Source: Micromonospora sp. C31 (GTDB taxonomy: Bacteria; Actinomycetota; Actinomycetes; Mycobacteriales; Micromonosporaceae). Taken from it: DNA of 64,000 bases. Shown here one piece after another: positions 16,737 to 24,507 of the stretch. Made by a program: the position numbers and the translations under genes. The stretch's first letter is position 1; every line of letters begins with the position of its first letter. The notes under the pieces are model-generated. The model worked only from the letters and a program-made list of their open reading frames with translations. It was not told where the DNA came from and did not search any database. The stretch spans positions 62,001-126,000 of the forward strand of contig NZ_JAGPXN010000016.1 of the NCBI RefSeq assembly GCF_018070575.1, given 5' to 3'.

Positions 16737-17537
16737 TCAGCCGATCAACGGGCGGAAGGTGCCGAGCAGCACGCTCACGGTCAGCGCGGCCCCGGCGAGC
16801 ACCGCCGCGCCGGCGATCAGCAGGCCGTCGGCGGCGACGAAGCGCTGCCGCCGGGCGACGGTGCGCGGAATCCCGGCGTCGAAACCGCGGGCGTCCATCG
16901 CCACGGCCAGCCGGGTGCCCCGGCGGATCGCCCCGACCAGCAGCGCGAAGGCCGTCGAGACGAACAGCCGCAGCTTCGCCAGCGGGTTGCGGCCGGCCTC
17001 GACCCCCCGCGCGCGACGGGCCATGGAGATCATCTGCCACTCCTGTCCCAGTAGCGGCACGAGCCGGAACGCGGCCAGCGCCCCGATGGCGAACCGGGCG
17101 GGCGCCTTCGCGTTCTGGATCAGCGCGTCCGCCAGGTCGGTCGGGTCGGTGGTGGCGAAGACGATCACACCGGGCAGCGCCACCGCGAACATGCGCAGCA
17201 CCAGGCCCAGCGCGGTGAGCAGCACCCCGGAGGTGACCACCGCCGGGCCGGCCTCGACCAGCACCCGACCGGAGCGCTCGGCCGCGAAGAGCACCAGCGT
17301 CACCACCACGCCGACGGCGCCGACGAGCAGCGGCCAGGCCCGCCGCGCCAGCACCCGCAGGCGAACCCCGAACAGCGGCAGCAGGGCCAGCTCGACGGCG
17401 ATCGCGATGGCCGGGGCCACCGGGTCCAGGGTGGCGATCAGAATGAACGAGAAGACCAGCGCCGCGGCGAGCTTGGCCACCGGGTTGCGCCGGGCCAGCG
17501 GCGCCTCCGGCGCGGCGACCGGCTCGAAATTGATCAC
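16737..17537 (-). CDS. ecfT: ECF transporter transmembrane component EcfT
   Basis: Membrane subunit of an energy-coupling-factor vitamin importer, 266 aa with about five or six hydrophobic segments. The cytoplasmic coupling helices carry the Ala-Arg-Gly signatures RRARGVEAG (about 180) and MDARGFDAG (about 225), which contact the two ATPase domains. The GTG start (MINFEPVAAPE) overlaps the stop of the last mini-ORF of the upstream 68-bp repeat (GTGA). Its N-terminal codons resemble those of the mini-ORFs, so the repeat probably arose by duplication of the ecfA/ecfT junction. It works with ecfA and ykoE. Confidence 0.92.
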   Translation of the reverse strand: MINFEPVAAPEAPLARRNPVAKLAAALVFSFILIATLDPVAPAIAIAVELALLPLFGVRLRVLARRAWPLLVGAVGVVVTLVLFAAERSGRVLVEAGPAVVTSGVLLTALGLVLRMFAVALPGVIVFATTDPTDLADALIQNAKAPARFAIGALAAFRLVPLLGQEWQMISMARRARGVEAGRNPLAKLRLFVSTAFALLVGAIRRGTRLAVAMDARGFDAGIPRTVARRQRFVAADGLLIAGAAVLAGAALTVSVLLGTFRPLIG

Positions 17538-17741
17538 GCCCGCTCCAGGGTGAGGCGGCGGTCCGGGTGGGTGGCCGGTGCAGCGACCGGTTCGGGGCTG
17601 CTCACGGGCGTTCCAGGGTGAGGCGGCGGTCCGGGTGGGTGGCCGGTGCGGCGACCGGTTTGGGGCTGCTCACGGGCGTTCCAGGGTGAGGCGGCGGTCC
17701 GGGTGGGTGGCCGGTGCGGCGACCGGTTCGGGGCTGCTCAC
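17534..17741 (-). repeat. 68-bp tandem repeats encoding three GTGA-coupled 23-aa mini-ORFs
   Basis: Three 68-bp units (17541, 17609 and 17677 onward) plus a partial fourth that is the ecfA 3' end. On the minus strand each unit is an ORF of 23 codons starting MSSPEPVAAP and ending DRRLTLERP (ERA in the last). The ORFs lie at 17670-17741, 17602-17673 and 17534-17605. Each stop TGA overlaps the next GTG in GTGA. The chain begins at the ecfA stop (17738-17740) and ends at the ecfT start (17537). Confidence 0.9.
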
Positions 17742-19153
17742 GGGCGTTCCAGGGTGAGGCGGCGGTCCGCCAGGGCGGCGACGAACTCCGGGTCGTGGGT
17801 GACGGCGACCAGGCCGTGCCCGGCGTCGCGTAGTTCGGCGAAGAGGTCCACCAGCTCCAGCCAGGTGCGCCGGTCCTGACCGAAGGTCGGCTCGTCGCAG
17901 ACGAGCAGGCGGGGCGCGGTGGCCAGGGCGGTCGCCACGCTCAGCCGCCGAGCCTCCCCGCCGGAGAGGGTGTACGGGTTGGCGGCGGCGAGCTTCGTCA
18001 GCCGCAGCCGGGACAGCAGAGCGTCGACCGTGGACCGCACCGCCGCCTCGGGCTGGCTGGTGCGGCGCGGGCCGAGAGCCAGCTCGTCGAAGACGGTGTT
18101 GGTGACGAACTGGTGCTCCGGGTTTTGGAAGACCGAGCCGATCCGGCGGGCCAGTGCCGGGGCACGCCAGCGGTGCGGGGGAGTGCGCTCGTCGCCGCCG
18201 GCCAGTGCCGTCGTCGCCGCGACCCGGCCCGTCCGAGGCTTGAGCAGGCCACCGAGCAGCAGCGCGAGGGTCGACTTGCCGGCCCCGTTGGGCCCGACGA
18301 CGGCGAGCGCCTCGCCGGCGCGTACCGCCAGGTCGACGGCGGCCAGCCGGGGCGGCAGGCCGAGCCGGTCGGCGGTGAGCAGCACGTCGCCGGGCGGGGT
18401 GGTGGCGTGCCGGGGCGGCACCGGGCGGCCGGGCACCCAGACGCCCTCGTCGGCGAGCGCGTCGCCGTGTGTGCCGAAGACGGCCTCGGGCGTGCCGTCG
18501 GCGCGGACGCCGCCACCGGGTTCGAGCACGACCACCCGGTCGACCAGCGACAGCGCCTCGGCGACCCGGTGCTCGACCAGGATCAGCGTGGTGTCGGCGT
18601 CCAGCGCGCCGGCCACGGCCGCCCGGATCAGCGCCGCGCCGGTCGGGTCGAGGTTGGCGGTCGGCTCGTCGAGCAGCAGCAGGCCGGGGCGCAGCGCCAG
18701 CACCCCGGCCAGGGCGAGCCGCTGCTGCTCGCCGCCGGAGAGGGCGGCGGTGGGCCGGTCCCGGGGGTACGGGAAGCCGACCCGGGTGAGCGCCTCGTCG
18801 ACGCGGGGCCAGATCTCCCCGGCGGGGGTGCCGCGGTTCTCCAGCCCGAACGCCACGTCGTCGCCGCTGCGGGCCATCACGAGCTGGGTCTGCGGGTCCT
18901 GGAAGACGATGCCCACCCGCTCCTGCCCCTTGCGGGGGTCGAGCCCGTCGATCTCGACGGTGCCCTCCTGCTCGCCCGAGTCCTCGGGCAGCAGCCCGGC
19001 CAGCGCGGCGAGCAGCGTGCTCTTGCCGGCGCCGGAGGGGCCCAGCAGCAGCACCCGCTCGCCGGCCTCGACACGCAGGTCCACCCCGCGTACGGCCCAC
19101 GCCCGTCGCCCGGCGTGCCGCCACCCGAACCCCCGCAGCGTCACCGCCCCCAC
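17738..19153 (-). CDS. ecfA: ECF transporter ATPase with two fused ABC domains
   Basis: ATP-hydrolysing subunit with both nucleotide-binding domains in one 471-aa chain (YkoD-like). Domain 1: Walker A GPSGAGKST at 39-47, signature LSGGEQQRLALAG, Walker B LLLLDEPTANLD. Domain 2: Walker A GPNGAGKST near 290, signature LSGGEARRLSVA, Walker B LLVCDEPTFGQD. The C terminus DRRLTLERP is what the downstream 68-bp repeat copies. The start MGAVTLRGFGWRH is an ATG or GTG just after a pyrimidine-rich leader. The upstream gene ykoE is separated by 124 bp holding a 22-bp-stem hairpin. Confidence 0.93.
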   Translation of the reverse strand: MGAVTLRGFGWRHAGRRAWAVRGVDLRVEAGERVLLLGPSGAGKSTLLAALAGLLPEDSGEQEGTVEIDGLDPRKGQERVGIVFQDPQTQLVMARSGDDVAFGLENRGTPAGEIWPRVDEALTRVGFPYPRDRPTAALSGGEQQRLALAGVLALRPGLLLLDEPTANLDPTGAALIRAAVAGALDADTTLILVEHRVAEALSLVDRVVVLEPGGGVRADGTPEAVFGTHGDALADEGVWVPGRPVPPRHATTPPGDVLLTADRLGLPPRLAAVDLAVRAGEALAVVGPNGAGKSTLALLLGGLLKPRTGRVAATTALAGGDERTPPHRWRAPALARRIGSVFQNPEHQFVTNTVFDELALGPRRTSQPEAAVRSTVDALLSRLRLTKLAAANPYTLSGGEARRLSVATALATAPRLLVCDEPTFGQDRRTWLELVDLFAELRDAGHGLVAVTHDPEFVAALADRRLTLERP

Positions 19154-19193
19154 GCCAACCCCTCCCTCCCGCCCCGCCCACCCCGCCCGCAGT

Positions 19194-19256
19194 CGTTGAT
19201 CATGAAGTTGTTGTCGTTCGGCACGGCGTGTCGTGACAACAACTTCATGATCAACG
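19194..19256. repeat. Perfect 22-bp-stem hairpin inside the ECF operon
   Basis: Arms 19194-19215 and 19235-19256 are exactly complementary (starting CGTTGATCATGAAG, ending TTGTTGTC) around a 19-nt loop. The AT-rich stem stands out against the local GC. It lies between ykoE and ecfA, which are transcribed in the same direction, so it could cut or modulate operon transcription. The stem begins with the same TGATCATG core as the other intergenic hairpins here. Confidence 0.9.
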
Positions 19257-19277
19257 CATCCTGGGTGGATGGGTGGG

Positions 19278-19871
19278 TCAGATTAGGGGGCGGGTGCGGG
19301 CGGACGGGAAGCGGTCCAGCGCACCCGTGGTGGCGAGGGCGCGGGTCAGGGCCCAGCCGCCGGCACCGGCGACGACGGTGGCGCTGACGATGGTGAGCAG
19401 GGCGTAGGGGATCCGGTAGCTGCCCAGGGCGTACTCGCTGTTCCAGACGAAGAAGTCGAACAGGGCCGCGCCGAGGCCGGTCAGCGCGCCGGCGAGCAGC
19501 GCGGTGGGCAGCCGGAACGAGCGGTAGCGGAACGCGGCGAAGGCCAGCTCGGCGCCGAGCCCCTGGATCAGGCCCTGGACGATGGTGACGCCGCCCCACT
19601 CCGAGCCGAGCAGCGCGGAGACCGTCGCCGCCACCGCCTCGCAGAAGAGCGCCGCGCCGGGCTTGCGGATCACCAGGCCGCCCAGGACGGCCGGGACCAG
19701 CCACACGCCGTACATGATCGCCTGGCCGGCGGGGAAGAACGCGAACGCCGGGTCGACGGCCCGCCACAGCAGGCCCCAGGCCCAGAAGATGACGCCGAAG
19801 GCGACCGCGATCACCGCGGCGACGACGACGTCGACCGTACGCCACCGGGTGGCGGTGTTGTTGTCTCGCAT
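19278..19871 (-). CDS. ykoE: YkoE-type thiamine/HMP substrate-binding (S) component of ECF transporter
   Basis: Small membrane protein, 197 aa with about five or six hydrophobic segments, that binds thiamine or its hydroxymethylpyrimidine precursor for the ECF importer. VVAAVIAVAFGVIFWAWG and the aromatic-rich FFVWNSEYALGSYRIPY match the YkoE family. The ATG at 19871 follows GGGAGC. The gene lies directly behind a TPP riboswitch, so it should be off when thiamine pyrophosphate is plentiful. The ATPase and T subunits follow downstream. Whether thiamine, HMP or thiazole is the ligand is not visible. Confidence 0.9.
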   Translation of the reverse strand: MRDNNTATRWRTVDVVVAAVIAVAFGVIFWAWGLLWRAVDPAFAFFPAGQAIMYGVWLVPAVLGGLVIRKPGAALFCEAVAATVSALLGSEWGGVTIVQGLIQGLGAELAFAAFRYRSFRLPTALLAGALTGLGAALFDFFVWNSEYALGSYRIPYALLTIVSATVVAGAGGWALTRALATTGALDRFPSARTRPLI

Positions 19872-19958
19872 GATGCTCCCAGTCCCGAACGAGAACCAGG
19901 AGAAGACGCACGCCGCGCCCGGACGTGCCGGACGTCGACGCGGCTGGAGGTCGACCGA

Positions 19959-20042
<84 letters not shown>

Positions 20043-20088
20043 GATGTGAAGTTGTCGTGCCGACGCTAACACCTTCGAAGATCATCGA

Positions 20089-20104
20089 GCAAAGTGATCT
20101 TTGC
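20089..20104. promoter_or_regulatory. 16-bp palindrome in divergent ykoE/permease promoter region
   Basis: GCAAAGTGATCTTTGC has perfect 6-bp arms around TGAT. It lies where the -35 of the minus-strand riboswitch promoter would be and about 100 bp before the permease gene, so it may be an operator. The regulator is unknown; it does not match a Zur box. Confidence 0.4.
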
Positions 20105-20192
20105 GCAGCTCACCGGCGCGCACGATCGACGCGGTCGATTCCGCCCCGGTACTCTCGGGCGGCCACTGGGAACCCGGCAGAGGGACACGGAC

Positions 20193-21251
20193 GTGACATC
20201 CGAGGCTGAGCGCCGCGCGCCGGACGGGCCGCACCCGGGCGCGGTGGGCGTGACCGCCCAGGGCGTACGCGAGAAGACGCCGGCGGCGCCCCGCGGCCCG
20301 GACCGGCGGGTCGGGTCGGTGGAGGTGCTCGCCGGTCTGCTGATCCTGCTGGTCGTCTTCCGCGACCCGCTCGCCCGCGCCCTGTCGGCGCCCCGGTTGC
20401 AGACCTGGACCACCGTCTTCGTCTCGGTCCTGGTGCAGGCGGTGCCGTTCCTGGTCTTCGGGGTGGTGCTCTCCGCGGTGATCGCGGTCTTCGTGCCCCG
20501 GTCGTTCTGGGCCCGGGCGCTGCCGCGTCATCCCGCGCTCGCGGTGCCGGTGGCCAGCGCGGCCGGCGTGGTGCTGCCCGGCTGCGAGTGCGGGGCGGTG
20601 CCGATCGCCGGGTCGCTGATCCGGCGCGGGGTCACCCCGGCCGCCGCCCTGGCGTTCCTGCTCGCCGCCCCGGCGATCAATCCGATCGTGCTCACCGCCA
20701 CCGCCGTGGCCTTCCCGGACGACCCGGCGATGGTGCTCGGCCGGGCCGTCGCGAGCCTGCTCGTCGCGATGGCCATGGGCTGGCTGTGGCTGCGCCTCGG
20801 CCGGGCCGACTGGATCCGGCTGCCGCGCCGGCCGGAGCTGGACGACAGCTCGCGCGGCCGGGCGTTCTGGGGGGCCGTCCGGCACGACGTCACGCACGCC
20901 GGCGGGTTCCTGGTGATCGGCGCGGCCGCCGCCGCCACGATCAACGTCGTGGTGCCCGAGCGCTGGTTGCAGACCCTCGCCGACGAGCCGGTGCTCTCGG
21001 TGCTCGCGCTGGCCGCGCTGGCGGTGCTGCTCTCGCTCTGCTCCGAGGCGGACGCCTTCGTCGCGGCCTCGCTGTCGCAGTTCTCGCTGACTTCCCGACT
21101 GGTGTTCCTGGTGGTGGGGCCGATGGTCGACCTGAAGCTCATCTCGATGCAGGCCGGGGTCTTCGGCCGGCGGTTCGCGCTACGGTTCGCCCCGACCACC
21201 TTCGTGGTGGCCGTCGCGGTGGCCGTCGGGACCGGGGCGGTGCTGCTGTGA
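20193..21251 (+). CDS. Permease of the DUF318/ArsP-like family
   Basis: Polytopic membrane protein, 352 aa with about eight to ten segments. It carries the GCECGAVP motif around residue 130 with AAPAINPIVL after it, which is the family signature. Members are called permeases and, paired with TIGR03943 proteins, have been linked to metal homeostasis. The GTG at 20193 is preceded by GCAGAGGGA; the longer frame upstream lacks a start signal. TACTCT near 20150 may be its -10 box. The stop overlaps the GTG of the next gene by 4 bp, so the pair is coupled. Confidence 0.88.
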   Translation: MTSEAERRAPDGPHPGAVGVTAQGVREKTPAAPRGPDRRVGSVEVLAGLLILLVVFRDPLARALSAPRLQTWTTVFVSVLVQAVPFLVFGVVLSAVIAVFVPRSFWARALPRHPALAVPVASAAGVVLPGCECGAVPIAGSLIRRGVTPAAALAFLLAAPAINPIVLTATAVAFPDDPAMVLGRAVASLLVAMAMGWLWLRLGRADWIRLPRRPELDDSSRGRAFWGAVRHDVTHAGGFLVIGAAAAATINVVVPERWLQTLADEPVLSVLALAALAVLLSLCSEADAFVAASLSQFSLTSRLVFLVVGPMVDLKLISMQAGVFGRRFALRFAPTTFVVAVAVAVGTGAVLL

Positions 21252-22027
21252 ACCGGCAGGCGCAGGCGGTCGTCCTGCTGCTGCTGGGGGGCGCGGTGAT
21301 CCGGGCCAGCCTCACCGACCTGCACCTGCGCTACGTCAAGGAGGGACTGCGGCCCTTCCTGGTCGCCGCCGGCCTGCTGCTGGTGGCCGCCGCGGTCATG
21401 ACCCTCTACTACGAGCTGCGCCCGCTGCTGCGCCGCACGCCTGCCGGCCACCACGACGGCCACCACGCCCAGGGCGACCAAGGCGGCCACCACGCCCAGG
21501 GCGACCACGACGGCGGGCACGGCCACCACGAGCCGCGGGTCGGCTGGCTGCTCATCCTGCCCGTGCTGGGCCTGCTGCTGGTCGCCCCGCCGGCCCTGGG
21601 CTCGTACGCGGCCGGGCAGGCCGGCACCGCCGTCTCCACCCGCCAGCAGCCGTCCGACTACCCGCCGCTGCCCGACGGCGACCCGGTGCGGATCGCCGTG
21701 CTCGACTACGCCTCCCGGGCCCTGTTCGAACGGGGCGCCTCGATCGGCGACCGCCGCGTCCAACTCAGCGGTTTCGTCACCACCGGCGCCGACGGCCGGC
21801 CGCTGCTGGCCCGGATGGTGCTCTCCTGCTGTGCCGCCGACGGCCGGCCGGTCAAGCTGGGCCTGACCGGCGCAGCCCCCGACGGGTTGGCCGACGACAC
21901 CTGGATCGAGGTGACCGGCCGCTACAGCGACCGCATCGCCCGCGACCCGGTCAACGACGCCGAGATCCCCTACCTGGACGTGGAGTCCTGGCGGCAGGTG
22001 CCCGTTCCCCGGCAGCAGTACGAGTGA
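21248..22027 (+). CDS. TIGR03943-type membrane protein with His-rich loop
   Basis: A 259-aa protein with two N-terminal membrane segments (about 5-50), a His/Asp/Gly-rich loop (nt 21448-21534, about 13 His) and a third segment (about 100-120). The conserved extracytoplasmic C-terminal domain follows, with LVLSCCAADGRPVKLG-like Cys residues (MVLSCCAADG). It pairs with the preceding permease by a GTGA overlap, as such proteins do. The His-rich loop suggests metal binding, probably zinc. The role as an accessory or chaperone to the permease is inferred. Confidence 0.86.
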   Translation: MNRQAQAVVLLLLGGAVIRASLTDLHLRYVKEGLRPFLVAAGLLLVAAAVMTLYYELRPLLRRTPAGHHDGHHAQGDQGGHHAQGDHDGGHGHHEPRVGWLLILPVLGLLLVAPPALGSYAAGQAGTAVSTRQQPSDYPPLPDGDPVRIAVLDYASRALFERGASIGDRRVQLSGFVTTGADGRPLLARMVLSCCAADGRPVKLGLTGAAPDGLADDTWIEVTGRYSDRIARDPVNDAEIPYLDVESWRQVPVPRQQYE

Positions 22028-22110
22028 CCGGCGGCGACCCGGCGGGGCCGGTCCGGACGGAACCGCCGACGTGGGCGGGCAGCTTGCGGGCGGCCGGGTG
22101 CGGCGCTGGG

Positions 22111-22116
22111 TAGGCT
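22111..22116 (+). promoter_or_regulatory. -10 box of leaderless promoter for the alpha/beta hydrolase
   Basis: TAGGCT followed by 7 nt and the ATG at 22124. Confidence 0.5.
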
Positions 22117-22123
22117 CACGATC

Positions 22124-22954
22124 ATGCGGATCGAGGCCCGAGGATTGACGTTCGACGTTCGCGCCGGCGGACCGGAGGGCGGCACGCCCGTCCTGTTGCT
22201 GCACGGCTTTCCCCAGCACGGCGGGGAGTTCGACGGCGTGGTGCCCGCGTTGCACGCCGCGGGCCTGCGCACGTACGCGCCGGACCAGCGCGGCTACTCG
22301 CCGGGCGCGCGACCGGAGGCGGTCGAGGCCTACCGGCTGCCGGAGCTGGTCGCCGACGTGCTGGGCCTGCTCGACGCGCTGGGCGTCGACGCGGCACACC
22401 TGGTGGGGCACGACTGGGGTGCGATCGTGGCGTGGGCCGTCGCGGCCCACCATCCCGACCGGGTCCGCACGCTGACCGCGGTCTCGGTGCCGCACCCCGC
22501 CGCCATGGCCCGGGTGCTGGCCGAGGACGCCGGGCAGAAGGCGCGCTCGGCGTACATGGCGCTGTTCCGCAAGCCCGGCAAGGCGGAGAAGGCGCTGCTG
22601 GTGCTGGGCGCGACCGGGCTGCGCCGGATGTTGCACGGGGTCGGCGACGACGCGCGGGTGGCCGCGTACGCGAACCCGATGCGCGAGCCGGGCGTGCTGA
22701 CCGCCGCGCTGAACTGGTACCGCGCCATGTCCCGCCGGGACCTGACCTCCGTCGGGCCGGTGACGGTGCCGACCACGTACGTGTGGAGCGGTCGCGACAT
22801 CGCGGTCGGCCGGACCGCCGCCGAGGCGTGCGCCGGGCACGTGACGGCCGACTACCGCTTCGTCGAGTTGCCCCGGGTGAGCCACTGGATCCCCGACGAG
22901 GCGCCCGCCGCGCTGGCCGAGGCGATCCTGGCCCGGGTGCACGACCCGGTCTGA
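22124..22954 (+). CDS. Alpha/beta-fold hydrolase, epoxide-hydrolase-like
   Basis: Cytoplasmic hydrolase of 276 aa. The oxyanion motif HGFP lies near residue 27 (VLLLHGFPQHG). The nucleophile elbow is GHDWGA near 92 with Asp in place of Ser, as in epoxide hydrolases and dehalogenases. The acid is probably the Asp of WSGRDIAVG, and the base the His of RVSHWIPDEAP near the C terminus. Epoxide hydrolase is therefore the best guess; the substrate is unknown. It is a single gene with an apparently leaderless start. Confidence 0.87.
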   Translation: MRIEARGLTFDVRAGGPEGGTPVLLLHGFPQHGGEFDGVVPALHAAGLRTYAPDQRGYSPGARPEAVEAYRLPELVADVLGLLDALGVDAAHLVGHDWGAIVAWAVAAHHPDRVRTLTAVSVPHPAAMARVLAEDAGQKARSAYMALFRKPGKAEKALLVLGATGLRRMLHGVGDDARVAAYANPMREPGVLTAALNWYRAMSRRDLTSVGPVTVPTTYVWSGRDIAVGRTAAEACAGHVTADYRFVELPRVSHWIPDEAPAALAEAILARVHDPV

Positions 22955-23009
22955 CCCGCCCGCGACGTCGCCCGGCGGACGCCGGGCCCCACCCCGACGG
23001 AGGTACGAC

Positions 23010-23774
23010 ATGGACGGGACTGACACGCCCGTGAGCGCCGAGGAGTTCCTGGCCGTGGTGACCGCCACGATCAACCGGGTGGCCGAGAGCCAGCGCGAGG
23101 CGGTGGGGCGGGCCGCCGACCTGATCGCCGAGGCGGTACGCGCCGACGGCGTGGTCCACGCGTTCGGCACGGGCCACTCCGAGGCGCTGGCCATGGAGAT
23201 CGCCGGGCGGGCCGGCGGGCTGGTCCCGACGAACCGGATCGCCCTGCGGGACCTGGTGCTCGTGGGCGGCGCCCCGGCGAACGTGCTCGGGCCGCTGCTG
23301 GAGCGCGATCCGGCGGTGGCGCACCGCCTCTACGAGCTGGCGCCGGTCGGCCCCCGGGACGTCTTCGTGCTCGCCTCCAACTCCGGCGTGAACGGCGCGA
23401 TGGTCGAGTTCGCCTCGCTGGTCAGGGAGAAGGGCCACGGGCTGGTCGCGATCACCTCGGCACAGCACTCCGGGCAGATGACGTCCCGCCATCCGTCGGG
23501 TCGCAGGCTCGCCGACTTCGCCGACGTGGTGCTCGACAACGGCGCCCCGTACGGCGACGCGACGCTGCCGCTGCCCGGCGGCGGCGCGGTCGGCGCGGTC
23601 TCGTCGATCACGGCCGCGTTGCTGGCGCAGCAGATCACGGTCGAGGTGGTGGCCCGCCTGCTGGCGGCGGGGGAGCGGCCCCCGGTCTACCTGTCGGCCA
23701 ACATCGCCGGGGGCGACGAGCACAACAGCGCCCTGGAGGCCCGGTACGCGGGCCGGATCCGGCGCGGCTCCTGA
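23010..23774 (+). CDS. SIS-domain protein (UPF0309-like)
   Basis: Single sugar-isomerase (SIS) domain of 254 aa, a fold that binds phosphorylated sugars. HAFGTGHSEALAMEIAGRAGG is the first phosphosugar loop. VLASNSGVNGAMVEFA and ITSAQHSG are the S-x-S/G-type loop and the following strand. A strong Shine-Dalgarno (GGAGGT) precedes the ATG. Neighbours give no pathway clue; the ROK/sugar-ABC genes are 36 kb away. It could be an isomerase or a phosphosugar sensor. Confidence 0.85.
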   Translation: MDGTDTPVSAEEFLAVVTATINRVAESQREAVGRAADLIAEAVRADGVVHAFGTGHSEALAMEIAGRAGGLVPTNRIALRDLVLVGGAPANVLGPLLERDPAVAHRLYELAPVGPRDVFVLASNSGVNGAMVEFASLVREKGHGLVAITSAQHSGQMTSRHPSGRRLADFADVVLDNGAPYGDATLPLPGGGAVGAVSSITAALLAQQITVEVVARLLAAGERPPVYLSANIAGGDEHNSALEARYAGRIRRGS

Positions 23775-23893
23775 CGATCCCGGAACGGCCCCGGACAGTG
23801 ACGTGAGTCGGTTTCGCGCGTGAGCCGGTGGGGCATCAGCGATGCTGCCGCCGGCCGCCCCCGCCGGCAGTACCGTCTGACCGGAGGTAGCGC

Positions 23894-24397
23894 GTGTCCA
23901 AGGAAACCGAGAAGCAGCGCTGGCAGCGCAACTTCGCCGACCTGCTCCAGGAACTGCGGGTCGCCCAGACCGGCGTGCAGATTCTCTTCGCCTTCCTCCT
24001 CACCCTTCCGTTCAGCAGCGGCTTCACCCGTACGACGCAGTTCCAGAAGGACATCTACATCGTCGCGCTGCTGGCGGCCGCCGCCGCCACCGCGATGATC
24101 ATTTCGCCGGTGGCGTTCCACCGGGCGCTGTTCCGGCAGGGCCGCAAGCCGGAGCTCGTGCGCTTCGCGCACCGCATGGCCAGCGGTGGCCTCGCCTTCA
24201 TGCTGATCTCGATGGTCAGCGCGGTGCTGCTGATCACCGACTTCGTGCTGGACCGCAGCGTCGCCTTCGTGCTCAGTGGACTCGCCGGACTCTGGTTCCT
24301 CACCTTCTGGGTGTTCCTGCCGTTCTCCCGGCGCAACTGGGGCGAGGACGACGACGATGACGACGATGACGACGAGCCGCGTTCGCTCGCGGACTGA
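23894..24397 (+). CDS. DUF6328-type small membrane protein
   Basis: A 167-aa protein: a soluble N-terminal helix (QRNFADLLQELRVAQTGVQ) and about four membrane segments. Its C-terminal tail includes a run of nine Asp residues. The N-terminal helix plus the LFAFLLTLPF segment match the actinobacterial DUF6328 family, whose function is unknown. The GTG start is preceded by GGAGGT. The run of Asp codons (GAC/GAT, nt 24350-24373) is a simple repeat and may vary in length. Confidence 0.82.
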   Translation: MSKETEKQRWQRNFADLLQELRVAQTGVQILFAFLLTLPFSSGFTRTTQFQKDIYIVALLAAAAATAMIISPVAFHRALFRQGRKPELVRFAHRMASGGLAFMLISMVSAVLLITDFVLDRSVAFVLSGLAGLWFLTFWVFLPFSRRNWGEDDDDDDDDDEPRSLAD

Positions 24398-24423
24398 CAC
24401 GACGCAACTCGATATTTACCGAA

Positions 24424-24454
24424 CGCTACCCCTGGGTAACACCCGGGGGTAGCG
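24424..24454. terminator. Hairpin between DUF6328 gene and acyl-CoA dehydrogenase
   Basis: Perfect 9-bp arms CGCTACCCC and GGGGTAGCG around a 13-nt loop. It could terminate the upstream gene, or act as an operator since it lies 54 nt before the next start. Confidence 0.5.
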
Positions 24455-24507
24455 TGCTGTTTGTCGAGCACGTTGACGCATCCGGACCAAGGTTCGAGGA
24501 GGCCGCC

